A DNA stretch of 64,000 nucleotides, taken from NCBI RefSeq assembly GCF_001426565.1, contig NZ_LMFA01000025.1, positions 104,740-168,739 on the forward strand, read 5' to 3'. The position numbers and the translations under genes were made by a program. Origin of the DNA: Rhizobium sp. Root482. Its GTDB lineage: Bacteria > Pseudomonadota > Alphaproteobacteria > Rhizobiales > Rhizobiaceae. Below are positions 9,474 to 19,058 of this stretch, piece after piece. The first letter of the stretch is position 1, and the number at the start of each line of letters is the position of its first letter. The notes under the pieces were generated by a model. It was given only the letters and a program-made list of their open reading frames with translations. It was not told where the DNA came from and made no database searches.

Positions 9474-10382
9474 TCAGGTCTTCATTGCATATCGCCATGC
9501 GGCAGGCGTCGTGCCGACGAACGACTTGAACATCCGCGTGAAGTGGCTTTGATCGGCAAAACCGCAATTGATGGCGACTTCCGCCAGGCTCGACGGGGTT
9601 CGCGCAAGCAGCGATTTCGAATATTCGACCCGCCGGCGCAGCATCCAGCGGTGCGGCGGATCGCCTGTCGATATTTTGAACGCCCGCACGAAATAGCTGA
9701 CGGAGAGCCCGCACTCGGCGGCAAGCTCCTTCAGCGAAATATCCTCCGCAAACAAACTCATTGCCTCGGTCGCACGCCGCAACTGCCAAGGCGCGAGCCT
9801 TCCGACCCGATCCCGGGCTGGACGCAAGCCCCCGAATGCCTGCGCAAAATAGGTGTTGGCGGCGAGCATGACCTGCTCGGCGTAGAGGCTGCCGACTTCA
9901 TTCGGACGCTCCAATGCCGGCAGAAGCGCATTTCCAAGATGCCAGACCGTCTCGTCAAACACGCCACCCGGCACACAATAAAGCTGATCGATACGCGCAC
10001 CCCCACGCTCTCCAGCGATTTCGTCGAGGGCCATCTGTGGAACGGTGAAGATAAGATTGTCAAAAGGGCTGAGCAGGTTTGCGGTCGGTTTTTCCTGATG
10101 ATTGACGATGCTGGTCGTGCGGGCCGCATAGGCGCCGCGATGGATGCATTTGCCATCCATGAACAGTTCGCGTTTGGTCTGCTCGCGAAGCTGCAGGAGA
10201 ACCGAGAAGACCCCGCCAAATCGGTAGTCGGGCGGCGCAGCGAGCCCATGGCCGGGCGTATCCCTGCGCAGGCGTGAAACGAGGAGCCGTGCTTTCCCGG
10301 GACCGGCAGTCAGCAACTGCGAGACCGAATCCGCCTTGAAGTGGCTGACGAAGCTCTGGCCATAGGAAGGATCGGACTGCAC
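9474..10382 (-). CDS. AraC-family transcriptional regulator
   Basis: A 302-residue protein with a sensor domain (about 1-185) and a C-terminal double helix-turn-helix of AraC type: ISLKELAAECGLSVSYFVRAF near 215-235 and LAEVAINCGFADQSHFTRMF near 265-285. It is divergent from the exported hydrolase-cupin gene at 10675 and is its likely regulator. The 290-bp region between them contains repeated ACTTGAAGAAA-like elements. The inducer is unknown. Confidence 0.88.
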   Translation of the reverse strand: MQSDPSYGQSFVSHFKADSVSQLLTAGPGKARLLVSRLRRDTPGHGLAAPPDYRFGGVFSVLLQLREQTKRELFMDGKCIHRGAYAARTTSIVNHQEKPTANLLSPFDNLIFTVPQMALDEIAGERGGARIDQLYCVPGGVFDETVWHLGNALLPALERPNEVGSLYAEQVMLAANTYFAQAFGGLRPARDRVGRLAPWQLRRATEAMSLFAEDISLKELAAECGLSVSYFVRAFKISTGDPPHRWMLRRRVEYSKSLLARTPSSLAEVAINCGFADQSHFTRMFKSFVGTTPAAWRYAMKT

Positions 10383-10524
10383 GCATCGCCTCCCGCTGAA
10401 AACAGCAAACCTGAATTGAATATTGCTTCGCTAGATCTTCGGCTGGCTCAACTCCGCATATCGCCAGCATTTCTATATCTCATAGTATTCCGTCTGCTCG
10501 CTCGGGTCGCGAACATCATGAACT

Positions 10525-10649
10525 CACTTGAAGAAATCTGCAGTGCAAATATCACGGGCATATGGAGGGCCGCAGTTTATCCGAGGCGCGCATTTTGATC
10601 AAGAAAAGCTTCGAACGTTCAAGAAATCCAGGGCGCACTTGAAGAAAAT
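10525..10649. promoter_or_regulatory. repeated ACTTGAAGAAA elements before the hydrolase gene
   Basis: CACTTGAAGAAA occurs at 10525-10536 and 10636-10647 (111 bp apart) and a degenerate GTTCAAGAAATC at about 10618-10629. AraC-type regulators bind direct repeats, and the divergent AraC gene starts nearby. The elements are short, so chance is possible. Confidence 0.3.
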
Positions 10650-10674
10650 ACCTTCTCTCGCGGGAGGTTTATCA

Positions 10675-12015
10675 ATGACGAAAGCCCTACTGACGATTGT
10701 CGCGCTCTTTGCTCTTGCCGCGGGCGCGCTCGCAGATTCGACGAGTTTTCCGGGTTCGTTTCGTACCGAGGAAATTGCGGCCAACGGCACGACCATTCAT
10801 GTGCGCATCGGCGGCAAAGGACCTGCCGTCGTATTGCTGCACGGTTTCGGCGAGACCGGCGACATGTGGGCGCCGCTGGCCGCCGAACTCATGCGCGACC
10901 ACATGGTTGTCGTGCCCGATCTGCGCGGCATGGGATTGTCGGCCATCGCAACGGACGGCTTCACCAAGAGGAACCAGGCCGAAGACGTGGCGGAGGTCAT
11001 GGACGCCTTGCAGGTGCCGCAGGCGGATATCGTCGCGCATGACATAGGCAACATGGTCGCCTACGCATTCGCCGAAGCGTATCCCGACCGGACCACGCGT
11101 CTCATCGTGATGGATGCGCCCGTGCCCGGCGTAGGGCCCTGGGAAGAAATCCTGAAGAACCCGTTGCTCTGGCACTTTCGCTTCGGCGGCCCCGACATGG
11201 AGCGCCTCGTGGCTGGCCGCGAACGCATCTATCTCGACCGCTTCTGGAACGAATTCGCCGCCGACCCATCGCATTTCGCGGAAAGCTCGCGCCGCCATTA
11301 CGCGGAACTCTATGCGCAGCCCGGACGGATGCATGCGGGGTTCCTGCAATTCGCCGCATTCGACCAGGATGCGATCGACAACCGGGCGGCGGTCGCGAAA
11401 GGACGTTTGCAGATGCCCGTGCTGGCGGTCGGCGGCGACCATTCGTTCGGCACTACCATGGCACATGTCATGCGTTTTGCCGCCGACGACGTGCATCAGG
11501 AAGTGATCGCCAATTCCGGCCACTGGCTCATGGAAGAGCAACCTCAAGCAACCATTGCCGCCATTCGCGCCTTCCTGGACGGTCCGAATCCGGAGCTGGC
11601 ATTGAAACCGATGCGTTTGAGCGCCTCTCAGATCGAAGCGCTCGCCAAGGAGCGCGGCGGTGTCGGAACGTCGCAGTTGCAGGGCGTGGACATGATCGTT
11701 CTTTCCGGAAATCCGAACGAAAACGGCCCCTACGCGATCGAACTCCGGGTGCCTGCACATACGCGCATCGCCTCCCATACGCATCGTGACAACCGCACTG
11801 CGCGCGTCATTTCCGGCCTATGGCATTTCGGCTACGGGCCGAAGGCGGAGGATGCAGCGACCATGGAACTTGGGCCGGGCGGCTTTTACACCGAGCCGGC
11901 AAGCATGGCCCATTTCGCCTTTACGGCCAATCAGCCCGCCATCCTACACATCACGGGCCAGGGCCCAAGCGATACCCAGTATGTCGATGCCGCCGACGAT
12001 CCTTCACATCAATAG
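10675..12015 (+). CDS. exported alpha/beta hydrolase fused to a C-terminal cupin
   Basis: From the ATG at 10675 (GGGAGG 8 bases before it) the protein has 446 residues and begins with a Sec-type signal peptide ending near ALAD. Residues about 25-305 are an alpha/beta hydrolase: oxyanion region LLHGFGETGD, nucleophile elbow AHDIGN and histidine region NSGHWLMEEQP. The elbow carries aspartate instead of serine, as in epoxide hydrolases and haloalkane or fluoroacetate dehalogenases. Residues about 340-446 form a cupin (HTRIASHTHRDNRTARVISG). The fusion and export are unusual. It is followed 9 bp later by an isochorismatase-family gene. The substrate is unknown. Confidence 0.8.
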   Translation: MTKALLTIVALFALAAGALADSTSFPGSFRTEEIAANGTTIHVRIGGKGPAVVLLHGFGETGDMWAPLAAELMRDHMVVVPDLRGMGLSAIATDGFTKRNQAEDVAEVMDALQVPQADIVAHDIGNMVAYAFAEAYPDRTTRLIVMDAPVPGVGPWEEILKNPLLWHFRFGGPDMERLVAGRERIYLDRFWNEFAADPSHFAESSRRHYAELYAQPGRMHAGFLQFAAFDQDAIDNRAAVAKGRLQMPVLAVGGDHSFGTTMAHVMRFAADDVHQEVIANSGHWLMEEQPQATIAAIRAFLDGPNPELALKPMRLSASQIEALAKERGGVGTSQLQGVDMIVLSGNPNENGPYAIELRVPAHTRIASHTHRDNRTARVISGLWHFGYGPKAEDAATMELGPGGFYTEPASMAHFAFTANQPAILHITGQGPSDTQYVDAADDPSHQ

Positions 12016-12024
12016 GGGAAAGCC

Positions 12025-12636
12025 ATGACGTCGTTTGCGAATCCGAGAGACCCGGGCGGTGATCATCTTCTTACGCCGCAGAATGCAGCAGTCGTCATCA
12101 TTGATTTCCAGCCCGTGCAGGTGTCGTCCATCGCCTCCCGCCCCAAGCGCGAACTGGTCGCCAACATCAGTACATTGGCGCGCATAGCCAAGCTCTATGA
12201 GATGCCGGTCGTGCTCTCGACGGTCAATGTGACGACGGGACGCAACCAGCCCACAATCCATCAGATCACCGATATCCTGACCAATGTCGATCCAATCGAC
12301 CGGACCTCCATCAATGCCTGGGAGGACGAGGACTTCAATTCGGCGGTGAAGGCGACGGGACGCAAGAAGCTCGTCATGGCTGCGCTCTGGACCGAAGTCT
12401 GCCTCGTACACCCGGCGCTCGATGCCATCAATGAAGGTTTCGAGGTCTATCCAGTGGTGGATTGCGTCGGCGGCACGTCACTGGAAGCGCATCAACTGGG
12501 CCTGCAAAGGCTCGTGCAGGCCGGCGCCAAGCCGGTCTCTTGGGTGCAATTGATCTGCGAACTGCAGCGCGACTGGAATCGCGAAAAGACGGTGCCCGGT
12601 TTTGCCGAGATACTCTTTGCCGTCGAGGGCCACTGA
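12025..12636 (+). CDS. isochorismatase-family cysteine hydrolase (YcaC-like)
   Basis: A 203-residue protein of the isochorismatase-like superfamily. It has the catalytic aspartate in VVIIDFQPVQ near residue 28, a lysine in GRKKLVMAALWTEVCL near 115 and the catalytic cysteine in WTEVCL near 125. Proximity to YcaC-type hydrolases is suggested by the early FQPVQ and the length. It follows the exported hydrolase-cupin gene by 9 bp and probably shares its AraC control. The reaction is not known for YcaC-type proteins. Confidence 0.83.
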   Translation: MTSFANPRDPGGDHLLTPQNAAVVIIDFQPVQVSSIASRPKRELVANISTLARIAKLYEMPVVLSTVNVTTGRNQPTIHQITDILTNVDPIDRTSINAWEDEDFNSAVKATGRKKLVMAALWTEVCLVHPALDAINEGFEVYPVVDCVGGTSLEAHQLGLQRLVQAGAKPVSWVQLICELQRDWNREKTVPGFAEILFAVEGH

Positions 12637-12695
12637 AAACATCCAAGCGCGGGAAGATGACCGGGCATCCGGCTCATTCCACCTGCCGGCGCCGT

Positions 12696-14075
12696 TCAGA
12701 GACGCCCATGCCAGCGCGCCGCAAAAGGGGCGAGATTTGGGATGGTTTCCGTGATGTCCCGAATGTGGACACGAGGCTCGACACCGGCCAGGACGGCCGC
12801 GCCAAGCGCGGTTCCGGTCGAGCCCTGGGCGGCGAAGACCGGACGGGCAAGCAGGGTCTTCAGCGCTTGCAGATAAATCCCGTTCGATGCGAACGGCCCC
12901 TCGACGATGACAGGACCATCCGCACCGATGAGATCGAGGCAGACAATCGTCATCAATGCCACGTAAAGCGAGGCTGCGGCCCGGATTTCGTGGGCGTCGC
13001 CCGGCTGCGAGATCCAGCGTGACGCCACGGCGGGAAATGGCCCGGAGCCCTGCACGACACTCGGCATCAGCATGACATCCCGCGCGAGGACACGATCCAG
13101 GGCGTCGGCAAGTTCCTCATCGCCTGAGGGCGGAGCTTCTGCCGTCAGCATTTCGAATTCACGCCCTCCCATGAAGCGCGAGGAGGCAACGGGTCTGCCA
13201 TAGGCATCGACATTAACCAGCGTATCACGGACAGGATCCAGTGAACCGAAGGCGGCACCGACACTGAAGAGAATGGCCCAGGTTCCCGTCGAGACGACGG
13301 CGAAGGGCGGTTGCCGGCCGATCAGATGCGGCAAGAGCGACGCATTCGAATCATGGATGCCGCAATAGACGGGCACGGCTCCGCCAAGCCCGAGCTCGCC
13401 GGCCAGGTCGGGCGAGACGAAGCCCAGCGCATCGAAGGCGGAGCGGATGGGCGCCATGAGACCGCGAATGCCAAGCGCGTCGACCAAGCCGGAGAAACGG
13501 CCGGCAACCGGCTCCCACAGATCCGTATGGCAGCCGAGCGAACTTGCCTCGTTCGCCCGGACACCCGTCAGCCGGAAGGCCCAATATTGCGGATAGGTGA
13601 CGATCGACGAAACGCGGGCAAACTCCCGTGGAAACCGCGTCTGCTGGTAGTGCAGCTGCGCACCCAGATTGAGGCCTCCCGTCAGGGCGGGCGAAAAGGT
13701 TTCCGAAAAGGCCGGGCGCAGCCGCTGGTAGGCCTCCCGGATCTCCGATGGATAGACGTATTCGTAATCGAGGACAGGCAGGGCAAGCGCCCCATGTTCA
13801 TCGAGCAGTGCAGCGCTCGCGCCATGCGTGGTGATCGAGATCGCCTGGAACCCCGGGGTTTCGGCAAATTCTCTCAGTGCCTGCCGAACGAATACCCACA
13901 AGCCATCGACATCATAGTGCGGGTAAGGTGGCTCATCGACAACATGATTGGCGATCTTGCGCACGGCGATCTCCGCGCCGCTTGCACCGTCGATCACCAC
14001 CACCTTGGCGTTGGTCTTGCCGATATCGATGACGGCGATATGGCGGTATCGGGGCCGGCGGTCTGCCCCTGTCAT
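12696..14075 (-). CDS. rhaK: L-rhamnulose/rhamnose kinase, FGGY family
   Basis: A 459-residue sugar kinase with the FGGY N-terminal phosphate motif [15 protein letters not shown], the central [12 protein letters not shown] and a C-terminal ATPase half. The ATG at 14075 overlaps the mutarotase stop (ATGA), showing translational coupling; the frame is open further upstream but that part lies inside the mutarotase gene. It is the last gene of the rhaRSTPQUK unit, and in Rhizobium leguminosarum the equivalent kinase is needed for both rhamnose uptake and catabolism. Its role is phosphorylation before RhaD cleavage. Confidence 0.88.
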   Translation of the reverse strand: MTGADRRPRYRHIAVIDIGKTNAKVVVIDGASGAEIAVRKIANHVVDEPPYPHYDVDGLWVFVRQALREFAETPGFQAISITTHGASAALLDEHGALALPVLDYEYVYPSEIREAYQRLRPAFSETFSPALTGGLNLGAQLHYQQTRFPREFARVSSIVTYPQYWAFRLTGVRANEASSLGCHTDLWEPVAGRFSGLVDALGIRGLMAPIRSAFDALGFVSPDLAGELGLGGAVPVYCGIHDSNASLLPHLIGRQPPFAVVSTGTWAILFSVGAAFGSLDPVRDTLVNVDAYGRPVASSRFMGGREFEMLTAEAPPSGDEELADALDRVLARDVMLMPSVVQGSGPFPAVASRWISQPGDAHEIRAAASLYVALMTIVCLDLIGADGPVIVEGPFASNGIYLQALKTLLARPVFAAQGSTGTALGAAVLAGVEPRVHIRDITETIPNLAPFAARWHGRL

Positions 14076-14395
14076 GGCAGATGAAACACCGGCACCAGGT
14101 CCTTGGCGACCGGCGAATTGTCGGGGTTCGAAGCCATGATGTCGGCCATATGCGCCCACCAGCGTTTCATCACCGGCTCGTCCGGCAGCGCGGCCATCCG
14201 GTGGTTCTTCGGTCGCGTCAAAAGGCCGAAGAGAATGTTCGTCTCGGGATCGAGATGGATGGAATAATCGCTGACGCCGGCTCGATGCAGGAGATCGACC
14301 AGTTCCGGCCAGATTTCGTCGTGGCGCTTCCTGTATTCGGCCTCCATGCCGGGGTTAAGCTGCATCTTGAAGGCATGTTTCTCTGTGTCGGACAT
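14072..14395 (-). CDS. rhaU: L-rhamnose mutarotase
   Basis: A 107-residue protein of the RhaM/YiiL family that interconverts alpha and beta anomers of L-rhamnose. The catalytic histidine lies in [12 protein letters not shown] near residue 26, and the C-terminal [12 protein letters not shown] contains the conserved tryptophan pair. Its start overlaps the stop of the upstream permease and its stop overlaps rhaK by 4 bp. In rhizobia this gene is called rhaU; in E. coli the homologue is rhaM. Confidence 0.93.
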   Translation of the reverse strand: MSDTEKHAFKMQLNPGMEAEYRKRHDEIWPELVDLLHRAGVSDYSIHLDPETNILFGLLTRPKNHRMAALPDEPVMKRWWAHMADIMASNPDNSPVAKDLVPVFHLP

Positions 14396-15408
14396 CAGGC
14401 TTTACTCGCATCCCTCACCCGGCGGGCGATGATCGGAAGGGCGATGGTAACGATCAGAAGCAGGCCGATGAAGATCGACATGACGATGCCCGGCACGTTC
14501 AAAAGGCCAAGCCCAAAGGTTACCAGGCCCATGACGAAAGCGGCAATGACGACGCCGACGATGGTGCCGGCGCCGCCAAGGATGGAGACGCCGCCAAGCA
14601 CGACCATGGTGACCACCTCGAGTTCCCAGCCCTGCGCGATCGAGGGGCGCGTCGAGCCGAGACGGGAGGTGAGGCAGACGGCGGCGATGCCGCTCATCAG
14701 GCCGGTGAGGAGGAAGAGGATGAATTTCACCCGCTCGACCGGGATGCCGGAGAAGCGGGCAGCCAGAGGATTGTTGCCGATGACATAGACATGACGGCCG
14801 AAATTCGTCCTGTGCAGCAGGATGCCGAACACCAGCGCCACGGCAAGGAAGAGGACGAACTCGAAGGAGAAGACCCAGAACACATAGCCCTGGCCGAAAT
14901 AGGCGAAATCGGCCGGATATTTTCCAAAGGCCTGATCGCCCAGCACGATGTAGGAAATACCGCGGAAGAGACTCATCGTGCCGATGGTGACGACGATCGA
15001 CGGCAGGCGCAGCACCGCCACCAGAAATCCGTTGAAGGCACCGCAGGCGAGTCCCGTGGCGAGACCGATTGCCACCAGTCCCGGTGTTCCGACGCCCATC
15101 TGGACGGCATAGCCCATGGCTGTCGAGGCAAGCGCAATGATTGCAGCGACCGAAAGATCGATTTCACCGGCAATGATCAGTAGCGCCATCGCAAAGGCGA
15201 TCATCGCCTTCTCGGTGAAGTTAAAGGTCGCGTCCGACAGGTTCCAGGCATCGAGAAAGTAAGGCGATGCCAGCGAATTGGCGATGAAGATCAAAACGGC
15301 GACACCGAACAGCAGGACCTCCCAGCTGCCGAGCAGGCGGCGCAAGGGCGTTCCCAGCCGATCCGGTATGACGCGTTTTTCGCGGGGTTCCATTTTCCGG
15401 ATGCTCAT
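14395..15408 (-). CDS. rhaQ: L-rhamnose ABC transporter permease
   Basis: A 337-residue inner-membrane permease of the RbsC/BPD_transp_2 type with about nine hydrophobic segments and the family signature [17 protein letters not shown] near 260. The ATG at 15408 ([12 protein letters not shown]) overlaps the upstream permease stop by 4 bp; the open frame upstream is a shadow inside that gene. It forms a heterodimeric channel with RhaP. Confidence 0.92.
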   Translation of the reverse strand: MSIRKMEPREKRVIPDRLGTPLRRLLGSWEVLLFGVAVLIFIANSLASPYFLDAWNLSDATFNFTEKAMIAFAMALLIIAGEIDLSVAAIIALASTAMGYAVQMGVGTPGLVAIGLATGLACGAFNGFLVAVLRLPSIVVTIGTMSLFRGISYIVLGDQAFGKYPADFAYFGQGYVFWVFSFEFVLFLAVALVFGILLHRTNFGRHVYVIGNNPLAARFSGIPVERVKFILFLLTGLMSGIAAVCLTSRLGSTRPSIAQGWELEVVTMVVLGGVSILGGAGTIVGVVIAAFVMGLVTFGLGLLNVPGIVMSIFIGLLLIVTIALPIIARRVRDASKA

Positions 15409-16397
15409 GCCGACACCTCGCTTGCGGGCGCGCGGTCGCGCAGGATGATACGGCCCTTCCTGCGCTCGGCACGGGCATTGAAGACGACGGCCAGCACGAT
15501 CACGATGCCGGAAATGGCCATCTGGGCAAAGGGCGAAATGCCGATGACCGGCAGCGCATTCTTGATGACGCCGAGAAAGAGAGCGCCCAGGACCGTGCCG
15601 ATGACGGTGCCGATGCCGCCGGCGATCGAGACCCCGCCGATCACATTGGCGGCGACGCTGTCCAGTTCGAAGCCGATGGCGATATCGACATAGGCGACGG
15701 CATAGCGCGAGACCCAGAGATAACCGGACAGGCCGGCGAGCGCACCGGAGAGCACGAAGGCGAGGAAGCGGGCGCGGCCGACATCGATCCCGGCATAGGC
15801 GGCCGCGACCGGATTGCCGCCCGCCGCATAGGTCGAGCGGCCGAAGGGCGTACGCGTGAGGATGAAGCCGACAAGGATGACGACGACGATCGCGACCCAG
15901 GACAGGATCGGCAGGCCCAGCACCAGCATACGCGGAATGCCTAGAAAATCGGGCTGCATCTGGTGCGCATTGACCCAGGCGCCGCCGGACAGGACGAAAG
16001 TCATACCGCGATAAATGGTCAGGGTTCCTAGCGTGACGACGATCGGCGGAATTTGCAATATCCATACAAGCAGGCCGTTGATCGCACCGAGCATGGCGCC
16101 GATGCCGATCGCCAGCACGACGAGCAGCGCCAGCGGCAGGCCGGGATAGGCCGCATCGAGCATCGCGACCGCCATGCCGGTAAAGGCGAGGTTCGCGGCC
16201 ACCGACAGGTCGATCGACTTGGTCAGGACGACGACCATCTGGCCCAGCGCCAGAATGATCAGGATCGAGGTGTCGTTGAAGATATTGGCGAGATTGCCCG
16301 GCGAGGCAAAATTGTCGGCCCGGGTGGAGAAGCCGAGGATCATGCCCACGATGATCAGTCCCAACAGCAGTTCCCGGTTCTTCAGGAGATTTCTCAT
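15405..16397 (-). CDS. rhaP: L-rhamnose ABC transporter permease
   Basis: A 330-residue permease paralogous to RhaQ with the signature GGVSIAGGIGTVIGTVL. The start at 16397 (MRNLLKNRELL) is preferred because the upstream alternative at 16415 overlaps the end of rhaT. It has about nine hydrophobic segments. It is part of the rhamnose importer with RhaS, RhaT and RhaQ. Confidence 0.92.
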   Translation of the reverse strand: MRNLLKNRELLLGLIIVGMILGFSTRADNFASPGNLANIFNDTSILIILALGQMVVVLTKSIDLSVAANLAFTGMAVAMLDAAYPGLPLALLVVLAIGIGAMLGAINGLLVWILQIPPIVVTLGTLTIYRGMTFVLSGGAWVNAHQMQPDFLGIPRMLVLGLPILSWVAIVVVILVGFILTRTPFGRSTYAAGGNPVAAAYAGIDVGRARFLAFVLSGALAGLSGYLWVSRYAVAYVDIAIGFELDSVAANVIGGVSIAGGIGTVIGTVLGALFLGVIKNALPVIGISPFAQMAISGIVIVLAVVFNARAERRKGRIILRDRAPASEVSA

Positions 16398-16407
16398 GAT
16401 GCCACCT

Positions 16408-17940
16408 TTAAGCATTGCCGGTCGCCGCCCTTACCAACGTCTCGGCCGACAGACCCTCGCGCTCGTAGAGACCGGCCGACAGGCCTTCGCGCATGACCAG
16501 AACGCGGTCCGACATGCCCAGGATTTCCGGCAGTTCCGAAGAGATCATGATGATCGACAGCCCCTCGCCGGCAAGCTCGGAAATGAAACCGTGGACGGCC
16601 GCCTTGGAGCCGATATCGATGCCCTTGGTCGGCTCGTCGAGGATGATGACCTTGGGCGCCGTTGCCAGCCATTTGCCGATGACGACCTTCTGCTGGTTGC
16701 CGCCCGATAGCGTACCCACAGGCACCGACAGTGCAGCAGCCCGCAGGTCGAGGCGCTCCGCATAGCGGCGGGCGAGAGCCAGTTCATTGGTCGTTTTCAG
16801 AAAGCCTGCCAGGGATGTCCGGATCAGCGAGGGAAGCGACATGTTCTGATAAATCGGCATTTCGAGGGCGAGGCCATGGCGGCCGCGCTCCTCCGGCACA
16901 TAGACGATACCGGCGGCAATGGCGTCGGCGGGCGAAGAGATCGTGATCGGCTTGCCCTCGAGCGACAGCGATCCGGCGGCCGGTCGGGTCATGCCGAAGA
17001 GCGACTGCCCGAGTTCGGAACGCCCGGCACCGATCAGGCCATAGACGCCGAGAATTTCGCCCCGCCTGAGATCGAAGGAAATGTCGCGGAATTCGGTTTC
17101 GTGGCTATAGCCCTTAACGGAAAGAACCGAAGGGCCGATCACGGCCGGCATCTTCGGAAAGACATCGTGGACATCGCGGCCGACCATCAGCCGGACGATC
17201 TCGCCCTGCGGCGTCTCTTTCAATATTCCGCTTCCGACCATGCGGCCATCGCGGAACACGGCGTAATTATCAGCGATTTCGTAAAGCTCGTCGAATTTAT
17301 GGCTGATGAAGAGAATGGCCTTGCCCTGGCGCTTCAGGCCTTCGACGATACGGAAGAGATCATCGATTTCCTTGCGCGAAAGAGCGGCCGTCGGCTCGTC
17401 CATGATGACGATCCGGGCTTCCACAGAAAGCGCGCGGGCGATCGCCACCAGATGGCGCTGGGCGATCGAGAAATCCTTGAGCTTGGTCGTGGGATCGATG
17501 TCGCTCTCCAGCGCCTGCATCAAGATACGGGAGCGCTCGTTGATCTGGCGCCAGTCGATCAGCCCGAAGCGGGTCCTCGGGGCATGGCCGAGAAAAATGT
17601 TTTCACCGACGGTCAGTTCATCGAACAGAACCGTTTCCTGGTGAATGGCCGTCACGCCGGCATGGATGGCGGCCTGCGCATTGGCAAAGGTGACCGGCTT
17701 GCCGTCGACGAGAATCTCGCCTTCATTGGGGCGGTAGATACCGGTCAGGATTTTCACCAGCGTCGATTTACCGGCGCCATTCTCGCCGATCAGGGCGGTA
17801 ACCTGGCCGGGATGGAGCGCGATGCTCACGCCGTCCAGTGCCTTGACGCCCGGAAAAACCTGCGAGATGCCGCGCATTTCGAGAATGGGCGTGTCGGCGG
17901 GCAAGGCGCCCGTGCCGATTTTTGAAGCTTGAGCGGTCAT
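16408..17940 (-). CDS. rhaT: L-rhamnose ABC transporter ATP-binding protein (two ABC domains)
   Basis: An approximately 510-residue CUT2-type sugar ATPase with two fused nucleotide-binding domains. Walker A GENGAGKST is near residue 49 and Walker B VIMDEPTAALS near 170; the second domain has a degenerate P-loop (GLIGAGRSELGQ) and signature LSGGNQQKV. The ATG at 17940 is used; an in-frame GTG 12 bases upstream is possible. It is separated from rhaS by a strong hairpin. Despite the symbol it is unrelated to the E. coli RhaT symporter. Confidence 0.92.
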   Translation of the reverse strand: MTAQASKIGTGALPADTPILEMRGISQVFPGVKALDGVSIALHPGQVTALIGENGAGKSTLVKILTGIYRPNEGEILVDGKPVTFANAQAAIHAGVTAIHQETVLFDELTVGENIFLGHAPRTRFGLIDWRQINERSRILMQALESDIDPTTKLKDFSIAQRHLVAIARALSVEARIVIMDEPTAALSRKEIDDLFRIVEGLKRQGKAILFISHKFDELYEIADNYAVFRDGRMVGSGILKETPQGEIVRLMVGRDVHDVFPKMPAVIGPSVLSVKGYSHETEFRDISFDLRRGEILGVYGLIGAGRSELGQSLFGMTRPAAGSLSLEGKPITISSPADAIAAGIVYVPEERGRHGLALEMPIYQNMSLPSLIRTSLAGFLKTTNELALARRYAERLDLRAAALSVPVGTLSGGNQQKVVIGKWLATAPKVIILDEPTKGIDIGSKAAVHGFISELAGEGLSIIMISSELPEILGMSDRVLVMREGLSAGLYEREGLSAETLVRAATGNA

Positions 17941-17966
17941 CGTAACGTGCACCAGAATTGGAAAAG

Positions 17967-17990
17967 ACCCGGCGGCTGGCGCCGCCGGGT
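17967..17990. terminator. intra-operon hairpin between rhaS and rhaT
   Basis: A perfect 10-bp GC-rich stem (17967-17976 with 17981-17990) and a 4-nt loop lie just after rhaS. It probably stabilises the rhaS message or partly terminates transcription, lowering expression of the later genes. Confidence 0.7.
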
Positions 17991-18007
17991 GTCAGGCAGT
18001 TCGGAGA

Positions 18008-19003
18008 TCAGAAAATCTTCGCGAATTCGTCGATGTTCGACGAATTGTAGACGAAGGGGTCGGCCATGGCGGCTTCGCCATTGTCGCCGATCTTGATCTT
18101 GCCCATGCGGCCTGCCTCGATTTCCGCGCCCGGAGCGCCGTCGGTGTCGCCCTTGACGAGGTGATAGGCGATCTGGGTGGCCGAGTAACCGAGGTCGATC
18201 GGGTTCCAGATCGCGAATTCCTTGGTGGCGCCGGACTTGATGGCGCCGGCCATTTCGGACGGAAGGCCCAGGCCCGTGACATAGACCTCGCCGATCTTGC
18301 CGGCATCCTTGACGGCCTGCGAGGCTGCGAGAACGCCAACGGTCGTCGGCGCAACGATGACCTTGACGTTCGGCTGCGAGGACAGGAGGCCCTGCGCTTC
18401 GCGATAGCTCTTATCGGCAAGATCGTCGCCATAGACGGTGGTGACCAGGTTGAGGCCGTCGAAATCCTTCAGCTGCTTCTTCATTTCCTCGATCCAGATG
18501 TTCTGGTTGGTCGAGGTGGTGGTTGCCGAGAGGATGGCGAAATCGCCCTTGCCGCCTTCAAGATGATTTGCAGCGAGCTGCAGGCACATCTTGCCGATCA
18601 GTTCGTTGGAGGACGGGTTGAGATGAAGGATACGGCCCTCCGCCGCGACGCCGCTATCCCAGGAGATGACCTTGATGCCGCGCTGGGTGGCCTTCTTCAG
18701 GGCCGGGACCACAGCGTCCGGATCGTTCGCCGAAATCGCGATGGCATCGACGCCCTGCGCGATCAGCGAATTGATGACTTCGATCTGGCCTTCCGCCGTC
18801 GTCGAGGTCGGGCCGGTATAGATGATCTCGACGCCGCCGAGTTCCTTGGCGGCTTCCTCGGCGCCCTTGTTGGCAGCCTCGAAGAAGCCGTTGCCGAGCG
18901 ATTTGACGACCAGTGCGATCTTCATGTCGGCGGCCTGCGCGGCCGATCCCATGGCGGCGATGGCAAAGACCACGCCAACAAGCAATGTCTTGGACAGTTT
19001 CAT
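18008..19003 (-). CDS. rhaS: L-rhamnose periplasmic binding protein
   Basis: A 331-residue CUT2-type sugar-binding protein. It has a Sec signal peptide (MKLSKTLLVGVVFAIA, cleaved near AQAAD) and a periplasmic-binding fold with VIAPTTVGVLAASQAV near 235. The ATG at 19003 follows GGGAGGAAA. It delivers rhamnose to RhaTPQ. It is not the E. coli AraC-type RhaS. Confidence 0.93.
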   Translation of the reverse strand: MKLSKTLLVGVVFAIAAMGSAAQAADMKIALVVKSLGNGFFEAANKGAEEAAKELGGVEIIYTGPTSTTAEGQIEVINSLIAQGVDAIAISANDPDAVVPALKKATQRGIKVISWDSGVAAEGRILHLNPSSNELIGKMCLQLAANHLEGGKGDFAILSATTTSTNQNIWIEEMKKQLKDFDGLNLVTTVYGDDLADKSYREAQGLLSSQPNVKVIVAPTTVGVLAASQAVKDAGKIGEVYVTGLGLPSEMAGAIKSGATKEFAIWNPIDLGYSATQIAYHLVKGDTDGAPGAEIEAGRMGKIKIGDNGEAAMADPFVYNSSNIDEFAKIF

Positions 19004-19058
19004 GATTTCCTCCCAGGTTGATGAACTGCTGAATTCCTCCCCGCCAGCCGCTGAAAAT

